Program-made: the position numbers and the translations under genes
Part shown: piece after piece, positions 32,580 through 51,181 of the stretch
Layout: every line of letters begins with the position of its first letter
Position numbering within the stretch: the first letter of the stretch is position 1
Assembly: GCA_025766275.1 (NCBI GenBank)
Contig: JAFKAC010000154.1
Coordinates: forward strand, 1-64,000
DNA from: Lactarius indigo
Lineage: Eukaryota; Basidiomycota; Agaricomycetes; Russulales; Russulaceae
Reading direction: 5' to 3'
Length of the DNA: 64,000 bases
Notes under the pieces: model-generated
Told to the model about the DNA's origin: nothing
The model's input: the letters and a program-made list of their open reading frames with translations, nothing else
Database searches by the model: none

Positions 32580-33831
32580 TACTGAGGATCAAAAGTACTG
32601 CAATTTCGAATGAGGGACGAGCGGTAGGTGAATTGTGCAAACCAACGTCCAATAAGAACCTGACAAGTACGATTTAATAAGAGCGCCAGGAGGGAATGTG
32701 GGCACACACGCAAGGACGGCGATACCAAAAGTGACGGCGGACAAAGCAAGAGGAAAGACATCGGCGACGTCTGTAAATCCAGGGTTAAGATCAGTCGTTG
32801 GACAACCGAATATGGACACCTAACAGAAATAATCTTGAAAGTGGTTCACTCTGGCCGACAGAGCAAGTACTACGATGTTAAGAACGACAATCACACCTAA
32901 CAATGGTTATTATAGCCGTATGGTCAACCCTGAAGGAATGAAAACACCCACAATAGCCAAAGAGGACACTTCTGCCCACAGAATATAACATGGTCGACAC
33001 AGTCAGACCTGGAACAGAGGGGAGGGTATTATAAGGATTGTATTGATCACAGTAACCTGGAAACCGGTGACGGTGTCATCGTCCATGGACAGGGACAACA
33101 ACTAACTCCTATGATAGGGTTAGAGGCGCACTTCCACATCATCGGCAATTGAGCAAAATAGCGTTTCGGCCTCGGTTGGTTGCAAGCGTCCATTAATAAC
33201 ACCGCGGGGAGTTTCCTTGTGACGCCAAAGCAAACAACCTACGTGGTGGAGGAGATCAGACAAAGGAGCGACTACGCGCGATCATCACATTGTCGCCTTT
33301 GTGTTGCCCATAGCCATATCACATCACTGAATGTCTCTTATATTTTCTCATGTATATCGACTACTGTAAGAATGAACTGCGGGAAATGTTGGTTGCTTTT
33401 TCTTGAAGAAAAATCTGGTCTAGCAATAAATTGCCCGAAAAAAACAAACGATGGTGTTGGTTTGGCGTAACATCTGGCAGAAAGTTGAGGATCCGGGGGA
33501 ATAAGTCCTGTCTGGGAAGTACTGTAACTGACAAAGCTCTTCCTGTTCTTCCAGTCTCAGAACGAAATGTTGTGGCCGTAGCCATGGCCAGGGGATTTCG
33601 TACCATGCAGTAAGGGACCTCCTTCGCAGACTGTTGTGGGCTAACTTAATGACAGAGGAAAGACGACAGAGGTGGGTGATGTCTCACAGATGCATTCATT
33701 CTTACAGAGCAACAAATAAGTCCGAATATGATCGTGACAAGTAGACTACCAAGTCCGGTGTCCAGAGCGAGCCAGTAGTTGCGCCGTAAGAAGGCGCATG
33801 ATTGACAGCATCCGGAATCCACCGGAGGCAA
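32580..33831 (-). CDS. Possible intron-rich multi-pass membrane protein (5' exons)
   Basis: The ATG at 33831 opens a 42-codon exon (33706-33831) with a strongly hydrophobic helix (LDTGLGSLLVTIIFGLICC) ending at a consensus donor GTAAGA. Further hydrophobic pieces in minus-strand frames follow: IWAEV-like sequence LWAEVSSLAIVGVF near 32950-32990 and ADVFPLALSAVTFGIAVLAC near 32700-32760. The pattern of a short N-terminus, a Gly/Leu-rich first helix and many short exons resembles fungal seven-helix proteins of unknown function. It is not the same family as the gene at 965-2211 as far as I can see. Exon structure and 3' end are unresolved. Confidence 0.3.
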
Positions 33832-33944
33832 AGAAGGTGATCCGAGTCAACTCCCCTTTACATCCCTAAATAGCATTGTTAGGTAAGCCGAGAGCATTTG
33901 TTTTTAACTGTCTGGATCTTCACCGCGGCTCTTTTTACCTTATC

Positions 33945-36284
33945 ATGTCTTCTGGGCTTCGCGCGCTGCTAACATTAGACTTTCCACAGACCGCGTCGAG
34001 GTCCTTGAATCGCTCTTTGCCGAGGCAATTCACAGCAGGTGTCAGGCAAGGTCGGGTTGGTCGTAGACTGCTCTCTACTCCTTCGAGCATTTCAGTGAAT
34101 TCGGTTTTCCTACTCCATTATCGTTGACACTAATCTCTAACTGCCTCTCGCTCTAGCAAACACAGACGCAGACCTCGACGCCGCCACCTCCACCGCCACC
34201 ATACCCGGAGCTTTCCAGATGGCGCCGTGCCCTTCAAACTATTGGACGGGTCACCCTCATCACCATTGTGACTTCTGGAGGTGTCTTCTACTATGTCACT
34301 CAAAAGGACCGGAATCCCGGTTCACAACTGCCACACGACCCTTCTAAGAAGAATATCGTCGTCGTCGGGAGCGGGTGGGGATCAACCGCATTTCTCAAGG
34401 GTCTAGATACCGCCGAGTATAACGTCACGGTTATCAGTCCTCGGAACTTCTTTCTCTTCACTCCTCTCTTACCAAGCGTTGCGGTTGGTACACTCGCCAG
34501 CAAATCTATTTTGCAACGTAAGCTGTCGTTTCAGCTTTCCCAACTTCGAGTTCACGAGCAACCCAAGCAATCCGCTACATGACCCGGCACAAGGAGCGAA
34601 AAATTACTGTCATTGAAGCCGAGGCGAAATCCGTCGATGTATGTATCCACCGTCCTTCATGCTGTTACCATCCTCATCAGAACTATAGCCCATCGCGAAA
34701 ACTATCACGTTCGCAGGTGCGGCGGGTTCTTCGTTCTCCGCTATACACCGTCTTACTCTAGTCGCGCAGATGAGACAGAAGTTCAAGGCGAGGTCTCCTC
34801 GACCACTATACCATTTGATTACCTCGTCTATGCGGTCGGTGCAGAGACTCAAACTTTCGGAATCCCTGGCGTCAAGGAGCACGCTTGCTTCATGAAGGAA
34901 ATTCAAGACGCCGAGAGGGTAAGTCCGAATCTCTTCGAGTTCAATAGGAAGGGGGAGACTTTGACCGTGCTACCTAGTTCAAGCGCCGCTTTATGGACTG
35001 TACGTTGCAACAACAAGATGCATTGCTCACGAAGGTCTCACCATTCCATTAGGCGTCGAGTCTGCTGGCTTCCCTGGTCAGAGAGAAGAGGAGATCGAAC
35101 GTTTGCTCCATATGGTAAGGTTGAGTAACAATAGGTCTCGCAATTAATGCTAATCGTTATAGGCTGTCGTTGGTGGAGGGCCAACGGGAATCGAAGTTAG
35201 GTCTGTTGTGCAGTATTCTTTGCCATCTATTTTTTTTTTTTAACCCTTTTCAAGTGGAGAGTTGCACGATTTCCTCGAAGTTAGGATTTTTTGTGCTCTT
35301 TCTTCACCACTCCCTTACCCATTCTGCAGGATGACCTGAAATTTTGGTACCCCGAGCTTTCGAATAAGATCAAAATTACCCTCATCGAGGCCCTGCCTTC
35401 GGTGTTACCTATGTTTAGCAGGGAATTAATTGACTACACCGTATCAACCTTCAAGGAATCAAAGATCGACATCTTGACTGGAACGATGGTGAAAGAGATC
35501 AAGGACAAGAGTGTTGTCTTGCAGATGCCGGATAAGACTATCAAAGAAGTCCCAGTTGGCTTGGTCGTATGGGCTGGCGGAAACAAGGCACGAGACGTCT
35601 CGGTCGACCTCATGTCGCGCCTGCCTGATGCCCAGAAGAATAAACGTGGTATCACTGTTGACGGTAGGGCCTCTATCCCACGTTGGCAGACTGTTATCTG
35701 ACTCATTTGAATTTGCCCGAGAAAGACCACCTTCGCATGGCAGGTTCAGACGGCACTATTTTCGCTCTTGGCGACTGCACCTCTTCGCAGTATGCGCCTA
35801 CGGCACAAGTCGCCTCGCAGCAAGGGGCCTACCTTGCGCGCGTATTTAGACAATTTGCAAAGCGCGATGCCCTCCTCGAGCGGATTTCAGCTGCCAAGCA
35901 GGAAGGCACGAACACCGAGAATCTGGAGAAGCAACTTAATAAAGCCGAAAACCTGCGGCCGTTCCACTACTCGCACCAGGGCTCCCTCGCGTATATTGGT
36001 TCGGAAAAGGCGATCGCGGACTTGGAGTTTTTCCATCACAAGGTGGGGCTCTCTCCCTTTCGCCGTGACCTGGTTCTAACACGTGCGTAGTTTGCCTCGG
36101 GAGGTGTCGCAACGTTCCTATTCTGGCGGAGTGCTTACTTGAGCACGCTCTTTTCCATGCGGAATCGCGTACTGGTCGCTACCGATTGGTTGAAAGTGAA
36201 ACTGTTCGGACGGTGTGTTCCCACCGTGTGTTCGTTGTGATGTCCGACTGACGAGATGATGTCAGCGATCTGGTCCGTGACTGA
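33945..36284 (+). CDS. Alternative (type II) NADH dehydrogenase, mitochondrial
   Basis: Single-subunit, rotenone-insensitive NADH:ubiquinone oxidoreductase of the NDE/NDI family. The N-terminus is a presequence-like Arg/Ser/Leu region. A Pro-rich stretch, then a hydrophobic segment ([16 protein letters not shown]), precede the FAD-binding motif [18 protein letters not shown] and [29 protein letters not shown], the NADH-binding [11 protein letters not shown], the FAD-contacting [23 protein letters not shown], and the quinone-side end [20 protein letters not shown] all follow. The last exon gives FGRDLVRD, matching the family's usual end, with stop at 36282-36284. Six or more short introns; the small exon between 34640 and 34770 was not resolved. 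No EF-hand is visible. Whether it faces the matrix or the intermembrane space cannot be said. Confidence 0.9.
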
Positions 36285-36618
36285 CCCTACATGCGGAGAT
36301 CTCAGATAGATGTGACATACTTCTGCTTTCCTCGAATGACTATAGACCTACATTAGAATTTACTTGGTATTAGGATGCAGTTCGGTATTCTGAATACTAT
36401 TTCCAGTTGGCTGTGTTAAGTCCGAGGATGATGGTCCCCTTGTTGCCCCGTTGCATCGTCCGATGTGTTACGTAGGAATGTCACGCCGTTCCAAGCGGGG
36501 CAGCGATCAAACCACTCCGATTCCCACGGGCGCTGCAGAGTATTTACTGAAGCATCGGAATGGCAAAGCAGTACTCATCTTTTAGAATCCATTCTCCTTA
36601 CCCTTCTCTATCCTCATC
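36285..36618. other. AROM upstream region
   Basis: 334 bp, no gene seen. Pyrimidine-rich near 36590-36615, directly before the AROM start. Confidence 0.4.
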
Positions 36619-41725
<5,107 letters not shown>

Positions 41726-42505
41726 GACTTTTCTTCTTAGGTTTGGGGAGTGAGAGCCCAAGGTCGGGCCCAATGATGTAGAAATTAGAGGCGTCCTGAG
41801 CCGAGTGTAAAAAGTTAATCGAATCAATCAAGGGAGGGATGTTGTGAAAGTGAATTGTAGCGTGGGGCCGGACACGTTGTAGTATTGTACTGGCTTAGTA
41901 GTGTGAATACCAAAGGTCATGTTCTTGAATTCGTAGGAGAGATCGACATGCAAAGAGGTCATTGGGTGTGTAGTGTAAAACAATGGGTGAGGCTGAGCTA
42001 GCGTGCCTCATCGCACGGGCCGGGTGGGCGGTTCTCTCGCTAGACCTAGTAGTCTATGACTTGAATACGGTTTGCCTTGGCAACTTAGACATTACATTTC
42101 CGGTTAATATACTGCACCTTTCGAACACAAGCACCATCTTGTGTTCCCCATGTCGTAACGAGAATGAGCAGCGGGTTCACACCAACTGTCGAGCAGTCAT
42201 GGTAATGCAACCGCCGTGTCCGTGAGCTTTCGGCGTTGCAACACATCTGCAAATGCACGGGGGATCGCACGGTAACGCCCAATAAAGGATAACAACTATT
42301 GGAAGCGTACAGAGAACATCATAAAATACAAGATTAGCTCAAGTAACGAGGGTGCGGGTAAAGAAGGGAAGGGGAAAGGGAGAGGGCAGGGGAGTGAAGG
42401 AACCGATCTATCAGTCCGCGTCAAAGACCTTCACTCTAAAAAAAAAAGTCCTGTCACTACTGATCAGTAGTGTCCTCTGCGAGATCTGCACGACCGGCTA
42501 GAAGT
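41726..42505. other. Convergent intergenic region
   Basis: Lies between the AROM stop and the GH16 gene stop. A few open stretches under 85 codons with no family resemblance; a purine-rich tract at about 42350-42400. Presumably 3' UTRs of both genes. Confidence 0.45.
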
Positions 42506-44916
42506 CTAGCAGAGCTTCCACATGCGTACAGAGTCACTACACAAAGAGGTGGCGACGTCAGCCAGTGTAGTAGTAAGTTGTGCAGACAAGTTACGTACAT
42601 TCTAAAGGATAGATCGTCGTCGTTGCTCGGCCAGGTAGCGCTCCAGGTACTCTGCTGGTTGGCAAAGTCTCGCATCGCAGAAGCCGATCCGTCGAACCAG
42701 GGCTTGTTGCCCAGCTTGTCAGGGAACCACCCACTCGTCCCGCCAGCAGCGAGATCGAGGATCAAATAGAACGCTAGGTAACTTTTGTGAACCCATTTCA
42801 GCCGTCTAGCAGGATGGAACTCACGTTGGTCAAACGGCGCCGCATTGGTCGCGTTTTGGACCGTCGCGGTCGTCCACGGATTCGGCACGACAATTTCGGC
42901 AGCGGTGTTGTTGTGTGCGGTGAGGGGGAAATTCCCCCGCTTCCAAAAAAAGCCCCCGTTGGTTTGCTGCTTCTTGTCGACCTGAAGCTGGACCATGTTC
43001 TTGAGTCGCGAGTCGACGTAAATCTTGATGAAGTTTTCCGTCCACTCGAGGGTGTATGTGTGAAACTTCTGTGCATAGTTCGAGCGCTTGAGCGACTGCC
43101 AACCGAATAAACGCGCAGTGATGGCGGGAAGGGGACCCCAGGCCAAGGTTGAGCGGACAAAATTGTTGCCCTGTGCAGGATACGAAGGGCCATTTCCTCG
43201 CGCTTCCATGATCTGTAATTGCCTCAGCTGAGAAACATGCCAGTTAAGCTCTCAAGCAGTGGGACGCACATCAATCTCGCCGCTGAGGGGCCACGGTCCA
43301 TATACCTGACTAAGAGGGGACATCCAGATCGCGGGCCAGAGCCAGTCGCCACGTGGAAGTTTCGCAACGACTTCGACTTTACCGAAGCGAATGCTGTAGC
43401 TGCCCTTAGTACTGAGGCGCGCACTCATAACCGGAGGGATGGTCGCGCCAGTCTTGGAATTCGAGGACGCGGAGCAAGCCGAGGCGTTGGACTTTAGGGT
43501 CGTGCAGCCCTGGAGTGTGTAATTACCTCCATTGAATATCTGGTCAGGGTTCGACAGGGCGTTCGAAGTCAAGGTCGGCTTGATATACAGCTGCCCGTTG
43601 CGCACAAACGAGTTATCAGATAGGGCGGTGGCCATTTCAAACTCGCCATTCCTGCACCAGCAGATGATTCGGAGGTTAGAACCTCTAACGCCTTGCGAAG
43701 ACGAGAATACGTACCCGAAGCCACTCATCTCGACGTCGCGTGTCCAGGTACCGCCATTGTCAACGTCAAAAGTGTCAAACGTGTCTTCCATAACAAGGCA
43801 CAGCTGGCTGGAGTCGATCATTGTTTTTCCTGCGTCGTTGTATCCGATCCAGCAGATGAGTCCAGAAGCGAAGACACCAACGACAAGCATAAGGAGAGTG
43901 ATCCAACGGCTGGCCCGAGTGCGCCCATCTGGGCGCTGATCGAGCCACGGTTTCTCTTCCTTTGTCAACTTTTCTGAGAGTAGTGTAGAGGGAAGTGGGG
44001 CCTTGGGGGGGAGTTCAGATGTGGTGTAGGGAGGAATGGTAGGAAGGGCAGTGTGGGAATGAGTCACGTGAGAAGGAGGGGACCATACAGACGAGGGTCG
44101 GGAAGCTGGGCTCAAGAATGGAGCACGGAAAGAGGCTGTACCAGAGTTGTTTGAAGGAATATGGGTCGAGCCAGAGGTAGATGTGTCACCATTGCGGTAT
44201 GGTTGGGGCGTATTCCCTCGGGCCATGAAGGGGGGATAAGGAGGCTCAAGGTCGTGGTCTGCCCAAGAGCTACCGTCCGGACTGAGCCGAAGCATCGCGT
44301 GAGAGCCTTGTGAAGACGGTGATTGAGTAGCGCGTCGCGCAGGGGCGGGGGCTACTGCGCTGGAAGCTCCGTTGAGTGACTCCATTGAGGAGCGACCAGA
44401 ACGGAACCCCGAGTTTGGGATGGGAAGGCCTGGATCTGGATTACCACCATAGGCCTGGAATGGGAAATGAAAGGCAGAGGGTGGTGCCCGGGACGATCTC
44501 AGTGGGGGGGTCGCGTCTGGGGGTGGGGTATTGTCACGAGAAAAAGGAGTAAAGGGCATTTGAGTGGCCGAGGCGAGAGACTGGGAAGGAGAAAAAGGAG
44601 AGGCAGTAGGGGAAGTGTCCGACTCTGTGGAAGCGTTCTTGGAGTGAATGTGGGTCGAAGGACTGACAGCACGAGTTGGGGGTGTTGGTGCACGTTCAGA
44701 GTCGGTCTCGTGCGAGACAGCCGACCACGAGCGTCTATCTGCTGCGATTGTGACGAAAGATGGACGGGGGGGTGTCAAAGGAGAAGAAGAACGGGGAGAG
44801 GTTACAGCTAGCCTAGGGAATGGGGAGTTCAAGGAGAAGGACTCGGTGTCTGAGGGACCGGTTGTTGGAGGTGGGACGGTCGCACCTCTATGGCGCACAC
44901 GGCGAGAGTGAGACAT
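42506..44916 (-). CDS. KRE6/SKN1-type GH16 membrane protein (beta-glucan synthesis)
   Basis: Type II membrane glycoside hydrolase/transglycosylase family 16, linked to beta-1,6-glucan assembly in the secretory pathway. Four exons (43270-44916, 42825-43212, 42599-42773, 42506-42536) give 746 residues. About 320 N-terminal residues are disordered, Ser/Pro/Thr-rich and cytosolic. One transmembrane helix follows (WITLLMLVVGVFASGLICWIGY). The lumenal GH16 domain has NGGTWTRDVEMSGFG, FGKVEVVAKLPRGDWLWPAIWM, and the catalytic ExDxxE as GEIDIMEARG, formed across intron 1. FYLILDLAAGGTSGWFPD and IDSVRMWKLC end it, as in KRE6. The start is the ATG at 44916; an in-frame ATG at 44940 adds eight residues. 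Confidence 0.93.
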
Positions 44917-45585
44917 GGGGAGCTGGCACGAGCAATGCACATTTTGCCAGTTGCAATTATAACAGCTGAGGCAGCTTTGCTATGAATAACCCTGGACATC
45001 TGACACCCCCATATCTACCTGTATTAGCACCTCATTTCCTCAGTTGACGTACTTACCTTGCCATGCCATGATTTCCCCGATCCACCGCCGGATAACGTCT
45101 CATACCTGATGGGACTGATTCTCCTAGGTGGTTGTGGCGGCGGCGTTGGTGGCATTGAGCAAGCGAGTTGTGGTTCACGGGATGACGTCGTCGTTCTGAT
45201 TGTCTCAGTCTAGTCGTCACTTTTACGAAATGATTCAGAAAGCAATGCTCTTACCCTTCTTTTTCTCTGACGGTGTCGATGACGACCAAAATTGCCCACA
45301 ATTTTCTGTTCTAACTCGGCGGTCCCGTGTAGTAATCGAACCACAGGTGGACGGCCAACCCCGCGCGGACCCCTGGGACCTGACATTCATTATCAACAAT
45401 GCACATATGCTATGATAGCGTGGAGCTCGCGAGGTTCCCTACGCCGTCTGCTCGTCTGGCGTAAAAGGGCCCTATCTTCAATGCGGGTTCACTCATTCGT
45501 TCCACCTTCTCTCCCCTACTCTCGGGCCTCCCCCCGCCCCCTGCTGGCTCACTCTTCGTACTACATCAGCGCCGCGGCTGGACGC
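44917..45585. other. Divergent intergenic region
   Basis: 669 bp between the starts of the GH16 gene (-) and the GT2 gene (+). No gene is seen; a CT-rich stretch at about 45500-45560 precedes the GT2 start. Confidence 0.45.
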
Positions 45586-48500
45586 TATGGATTACGACCG
45601 CTACGACGCTTTACTTCATTATATCTTCAAGCAAACGCAGGGTGATGCCTGGTTCCGCCCCGACGCGCGCGACATTGCAGCCGGCGTGTGTTTGCGCGAT
45701 GATACTGGCTCTTACCGCGTCTTTCCCTACGAGAATATCTCCCTCGAACCCTTTGAGTGCGCCGTGCGCGCTATGGACTTAATTGTCGCGGTCAAAGTTC
45801 GTAGCGCAGTCGCGCACGCGGCAGTTAGCGAAGTGTGAGTTTGTCTTTTTCCAGTCTCGTGGGCAACTTCCCTGTGGTGCACCCAAAAAATGGACCTCTG
45901 GTTCTTCTCCTCGGAGCTTCAGGTTTCCGTACAAGGACGAGATCGTGCCTTGCTGCTTCCAGCCTCTTTCCACCCGTACGTCCTCGTCGGAATGCGCCTC
46001 TCACTCGTGTGTGCTCCCTTTGAGCGCACTCCTGCCGGTATATCACGGCGCACTGTCTTCATATTCGGAAATGACTGTGCCGTGGGAGCCGAACCTGCGA
46101 GAAGACTGCTGTTGACAACGCAGTTATCCATGACGGTGTCGCCACACCGCGGGAGAGGCGCCCCACGGGGGAGATAGGAGTTTATGTGACGTGGTGAATC
46201 TAGGGCTGTGTGATCAGCCATCCCGTCGTTGTTGCCATCCTGAATATTTCCGGGACATTCCTCACATTTTGCTAACTTTGAAACAGTGGTCCGGAAGAGA
46301 AGAATGTTTATCTCGATGCCAACACCCGAATTCAGATCGTTGATACCATGCTAATGCTCCCACATGCCGAAAAAGAACAAAATGCTGCATTCATTGTGTG
46401 TTGTTACATAATAACTCTACCGCATTGACCTTTGACCTTGATCTCGACTTAGCGTGATGAACGTGTTCTCGTCGTGTGGGCAGATGGTCCAGATACCATC
46501 ATCCCGACTTGCAACGATTTTGAAGAGCGTCTCATCAAGCTTCTGTGGCGCGCTCGGCCGGGCTTCGGTGCTACCCCTTCTTCCTCCCATCCGGCATCCT
46601 ATGCGGATTCCAATTCTGGACACTCTCTCATCGGTGCCACTGGCAGGGGCTCCGCCCCACCTAGTGAGCGTCGCGTTCCCATTGGTCGCAGCACGCCTGC
46701 AGTAGATGCGTCCAAGGAAGACGTCGAAAAAGCCTTTGATAAAGCTCCCGGAGAACCACGCGTCGTGCGCACTGTGAAACGCCGATGGTACGGCAAGCGC
46801 GTAGTCGTCGAGGAGAAGCAGTTCCCCGATGCCGATGGTGAAGATGAGTCCGAGCTTGGGTACGGTCCAGAGAAGCGGCCCGCAATGCTCTACGCTCCAC
46901 TGTATAATGGTATCGCTGCCGGGCTTTCTCTCGGTAAGTAAGGTGTCTCGCTTTGAGCATTATCACTTTCTCAATTTCCACAGTTTTTGCCGGCAATGGC
47001 ATCAGTGAGTGTCTCGATTCAAGCTGTCGTGAGCCCCCAACTAAACCTTTGACACAGAGACCTTGTTGGTCGAATGGCGTCAAGACGGAAAGTTTACGCA
47101 CTTTGCGCTTTGTATCGTACTCCCTCTCCTTTTCTGTGTATCCCTGGTTCGTTCTCACTCCTCAAGGTAAATCGTGTAACCACTGAACCCGGCCATTAGT
47201 TTTTCTGCTTGCAACTTATCCAGAATGTTTCAATGGCCATCGGGCCCATCGCTCAATACCACCAGAACTCAAAGTATTATTCGGCTCGTCCTCCACGTCC
47301 CAATAAACAAATTGATAGCAACCTCCCGCACATTACAATCCAAATGCCTGTGTACAGGGAAGGTCTGGATGCAGTCCTGTGAATTCCTTTCCTCTGTAGA
47401 CTCCTCCTTTCCTGACATCATTCGCGTTCAGCGCTCCTTCGGTCGCATCTTTGAAGAAGGCAATGCAGACGTACGCGCGTCAGGGAGGAACCTCAAATAT
47501 TTTTATCAATGACGATGGATTACGAGTTAGGTTCTCTATACGAGATGACGGTCACACTCTAATTCTTTTGTTTACAGATGCTCCCCGACCGCGAGCGCTC
47601 TGCGCGCCTTGCGTTCTACGAGGCAAATGGCATCGGATGGGTCGCCCGACCTCCCGACGGTGAACCAAGTGCAAGCGGGGACGGGACGACATATGTGCGT
47701 GCCGGCCGCTTCAAGAAAGCCTCGAATATGAACTACGCTCTGGCGCTTTCTCGAAAAGCCGAGCGGCACCTCAAGGAATTGCTTGCCACTGGGGAATCCG
47801 CTTTTGCAATGAGCGCTGGCGTGTCGTTGTCTGGCGAGGGCTCCGGGTCAAGCGAAGACGAGCAGGCTCTCCCGGTCTCGCTTGAGGAACGCGCCCTTAT
47901 ACGTGCTGTCGAAGAGACGTGGGAAGAGAGTAGCAAGCGCTGGAAACCCTGGGCAAAGAACGGCAGAGCTTGTCGCATCGGCGAGATAGTCCTCCTCGTT
48001 GACTCTGACACTGTCGTCCCCGAGGTTAGGCTCCACTTGTTTTCCTTTGCCACCCACTGGGTTCTCACGCACTCTCCACCGCCACAGGACTGCCTCCGGG
48101 ATGCCGCACGAGAGATGGCGGAATGTCCCACTGTCGCGATCATTCAACACGAATCCGGTGAGACTTGGCCGTTTGTTATTATTTTTTTGGGGGTCCGCAC
48201 TTACCATCAAATGAAGACGTCATGCAGGTTGCCCATCATTATTTCGAGAATGGAATTGCTTACTTCACTCGCCGCATCAACAAATCTATCTCCTTAAGTA
48301 AATTTTGATTCTCCACTGATAAAGAATTTTTGTTTTGATCAATTGTTTCCTACTTACAGCCTGTGCTAACGGAGAAGTTGCTCCTTTCGTCGGTCACAAC
48401 GCGTACGTCGAAGTTTCGGACAGCCACATAAGCCCACACTAACACCTCTTCCAAATTTGCGCAGTTTCCTGAGATGGCAGGCCGTCCAAGACGCCGCATT

Positions 48501-49907
48501 CACCGACCGTGACGGCAAGGAGAAAATTTGGTCCGAATCGCATGTCTCCGAGGACTTTGACATGGCCATGCGGCTCCAGTTGCGCGGTTACATCATTAGA
48601 TGGGCAACGTACTCGAAAGGTGGCTTCAAGGAAGGTGTTTCTCTTACCGTCGACGACGAACTGAACCGCTGGCAAAAATACGCTTATGGTCGGTCGTTGT
48701 TTGTCGCTTTGATCTCCATTTTGGGTAGCTAACTCGTTGATAACGGCATAGGTTGTAGCGAGTGCGTAGAGATATGTTTGATCGATTTGGCGTTTCACAT
48801 GCTGACTGTTGAGAAGGTTGTTGTTCAACCCGCTCGTGCAATGGTGGCGGCGGGGACCTATTGCCCCCCAAATTCACAGATTTTTGTGGTCAAACGCGCC
48901 GTTTCATTACAAGATCTCCATGTTAGCTTGTGCGTTTCGACGCCTTTTCGTACACATTCGTCATCTGACACTCAAATTTTCTCGCCGCAAGACATGTTCT
49001 CGTATTGTGAGTGCTACTTCCGTTCTAGGGATCCGGTGTTCATCGTGTCATTGAACTAGATGGTATCGCGGCATCCATCACTATTGGTGTCATCAACTAC
49101 GCCCTGCTCGGCTTCCAGTTCCCAGTAGATGCCTTCTATATGCACAGTTTTGAGATTTGGCTCGCAACGACTGTTGTCTTTTTCTGTTCAGGAAACGTGG
49201 GTTTCACACTTTTAGAGTATCGACTGGGAGAGAAAGAACTGGTATGGCGTTTCTTGATCACTGCCGTCTCCATAATCGTACTGAATGAGCGACGGATAGT
49301 TGACATCGTTTTTTATAAACTTGTCTTGGATACCTTTCTTGTGAGTCGTCTTATGTTAGCGACGCTCAGGAGCTCTCGTTGAGTTCGAGACCAAGCTTCT
49401 TCTTCTTCGGCGGGCTCAGCATTCCCTTGAGTCAAGCTATCCTCGCCCACTTGTTCTCCTACAATATGACATGGGGCGCGACGAAGAAAGAAGTCGAACG
49501 CTCTAATTTCTTCAAGGAGGTGCCAAAGATAATGAAACGGTATGTGGTGTGCTCAATCCATGGCCATTTGGAACCTAAAGACACGCGCTATTGACCAGGT
49601 TTTGGTTCTCCTTCCTCGTTGCTGTGGTCCTCATTGGCGGCATGATAGTATGCGCCACACCCCTCGTCCCACTCGGGTGGAGAGTTGATGGCTCTGCTTG
49701 GGCTGTCATCTTCCCGTTGGCGTACGTTAATTCGAATCGTTGAGAGAAACGAGTGACTGATGCCTTTGATTTACTGTAGGGTCGGCGCTGGGTGTCATAT
49801 CCTGTTCCCCGTAAGTGCCTATTGGTTTGACCGAGTTCGAAAATAGATACTGACTCGATCGACAATAGATCGTCTTAAACCCTTGGTTAATGATTTTCTC
49901 GTACTAA
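45586..49907 (+). CDS. GT2-family polytopic glycosyltransferase
   Basis: Processive-type family 2 glycosyltransferase with a dozen or so short introns. The N-terminus (MDYDRYDALLHYIFKQTQG, then GDAWFRPDARDIAAGVCLR) is typical of a conserved basidiomycete GT2 group. Catalytic landmarks: VLLVDSDTVVPED (DxD), the second Asp in SESHVSEDFDMAMRL (ED), and LNRWQKYAYG in the Q/RxxRW position. Hydrophobic helices precede (HFALCIVLPLLFCVSLFVL) and follow (IGVINYALLGFQFPVDAFY, LATTVVFFCSGNVGF, later ones near 49620-49900) the catalytic domain. The last exon reads IVLNPWLMIFSY before the stop at 49905-49907. The product sugar is not predictable; chitin synthase itself is unlikely because QRRRW is absent. 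Exon limits in the middle are approximate. Confidence 0.82.
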
Positions 49908-51181
49908 ACATGACCAATAGATGTTATCCCTCAGGCCTCAGGCTTCGCTCTGGACATTATTATTCTCATAACGGATCATTGTCTCGTCTCCTTTCTCCCT
50001 TACCTTTTCATTTGCGACTGTTGTTTTACTGCATTCACCCACCGCACCGTTTAGATACATCTTTTTTTTGTGTTGACGACGAGACGCAGGATTTCACATT
50101 AAATACCCGACAGGTTCCCTCACCATGTTCGTCTCCCTCGACAACGTAGATACGGTATTATGTACCCCTGTCTTGCATTCGTTCGTTGGCACATCTCCTG
50201 CCCTTCCACACAAGCAAGACATGCTTTGTGTAGTATACACGATGATGAACCCATTAGATCGTACTTTTTAAATGAATGAATTAAATTGCCGGTTGTATTG
50301 TGAGCAATAAAGAAGCTCCCTGCGAATCATGCATAGTATGCACTGACAGGAGCAAGGACGACTGTGCCAATAAATTTTGGGCGTCGCCGGACAAGCGCGT
50401 GTAGTACTGACTGCCTCGCGCTTTGGTGAACATGTGTTTCCAAAACTGCTACGGCCCAAGAGGAAAGGCTCTGGTTGCGAGGCACGGGATGCACAGCAAG
50501 GGGCCAGAATGTAAGAAACGGGGATTCGTTTACGTATCTGTACGTGATAAGCTAAAGTTGGGGTCAAAGAGTAAACGCCCAAGGGTCATTCATACAGAGC
50601 CAACTGAATTTGACCCGCTTCCAAACTCGAGCCACTGCTCATCCGGGAAATGCGATTGCTGCCAACACACTCAACGCCCGACAATACCCCTCTCATGAGC
50701 TCTGCCTTGGACAACATTGCTCTTGCTCGACGTGGCTCACATTAGAACGTTCTGTGCACAACAACCAGCCGTTGAGCGCACCTTAGCCACGAGGCATTTT
50801 CTTGCTGACTGGACCAGACCGTAATCAAGCCGCCTAATATTTTCAGGCTCGTAGCGAACACAATGGTCCCCCACACCCCCACATCTCTTCTCCCTCGACT
50901 TACCTCACTGTGGTTTCCCGACGTGCTCGGCGACGCTACTTTGAATCCTGTCGACCTACACCCTAACTTCCATTGAAAGCAAGGAGTGGTGTCTCCCGTA
51001 ATTCCCGTAGGTTCTTAATCCCTCTTCCCCACCCTTTTTTTTTCCGGCTCGCTTCCATAGCTGATCAACGTTGTGTCTCTACGCCAACCGAACCACACGA
51101 TATGGTATCGTCTCGGCCAATCGGGAACCTACATTAAGTGTCACCTTGCTTTCCGTCCGTAGCGCACATTCTCCCCCCGCC
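49908..51181. other. Intergenic, no supported gene
   Basis: 1.27 kb between the GT2 and ferric reductase genes. Open stretches at 50268-50582 (-) and 50423-50698 (+) overlap each other and resemble nothing known to me. CT-rich sequence at about 51020-51060 and an upstream in-frame ATG at 51071 precede the next gene. Confidence 0.4.

Noticed and set aside
50268..50698. Two overlapping opposite open frames of about 100 residues
   Set aside because: Neither shows composition or motifs of a real protein, and neither has convincing splice context.
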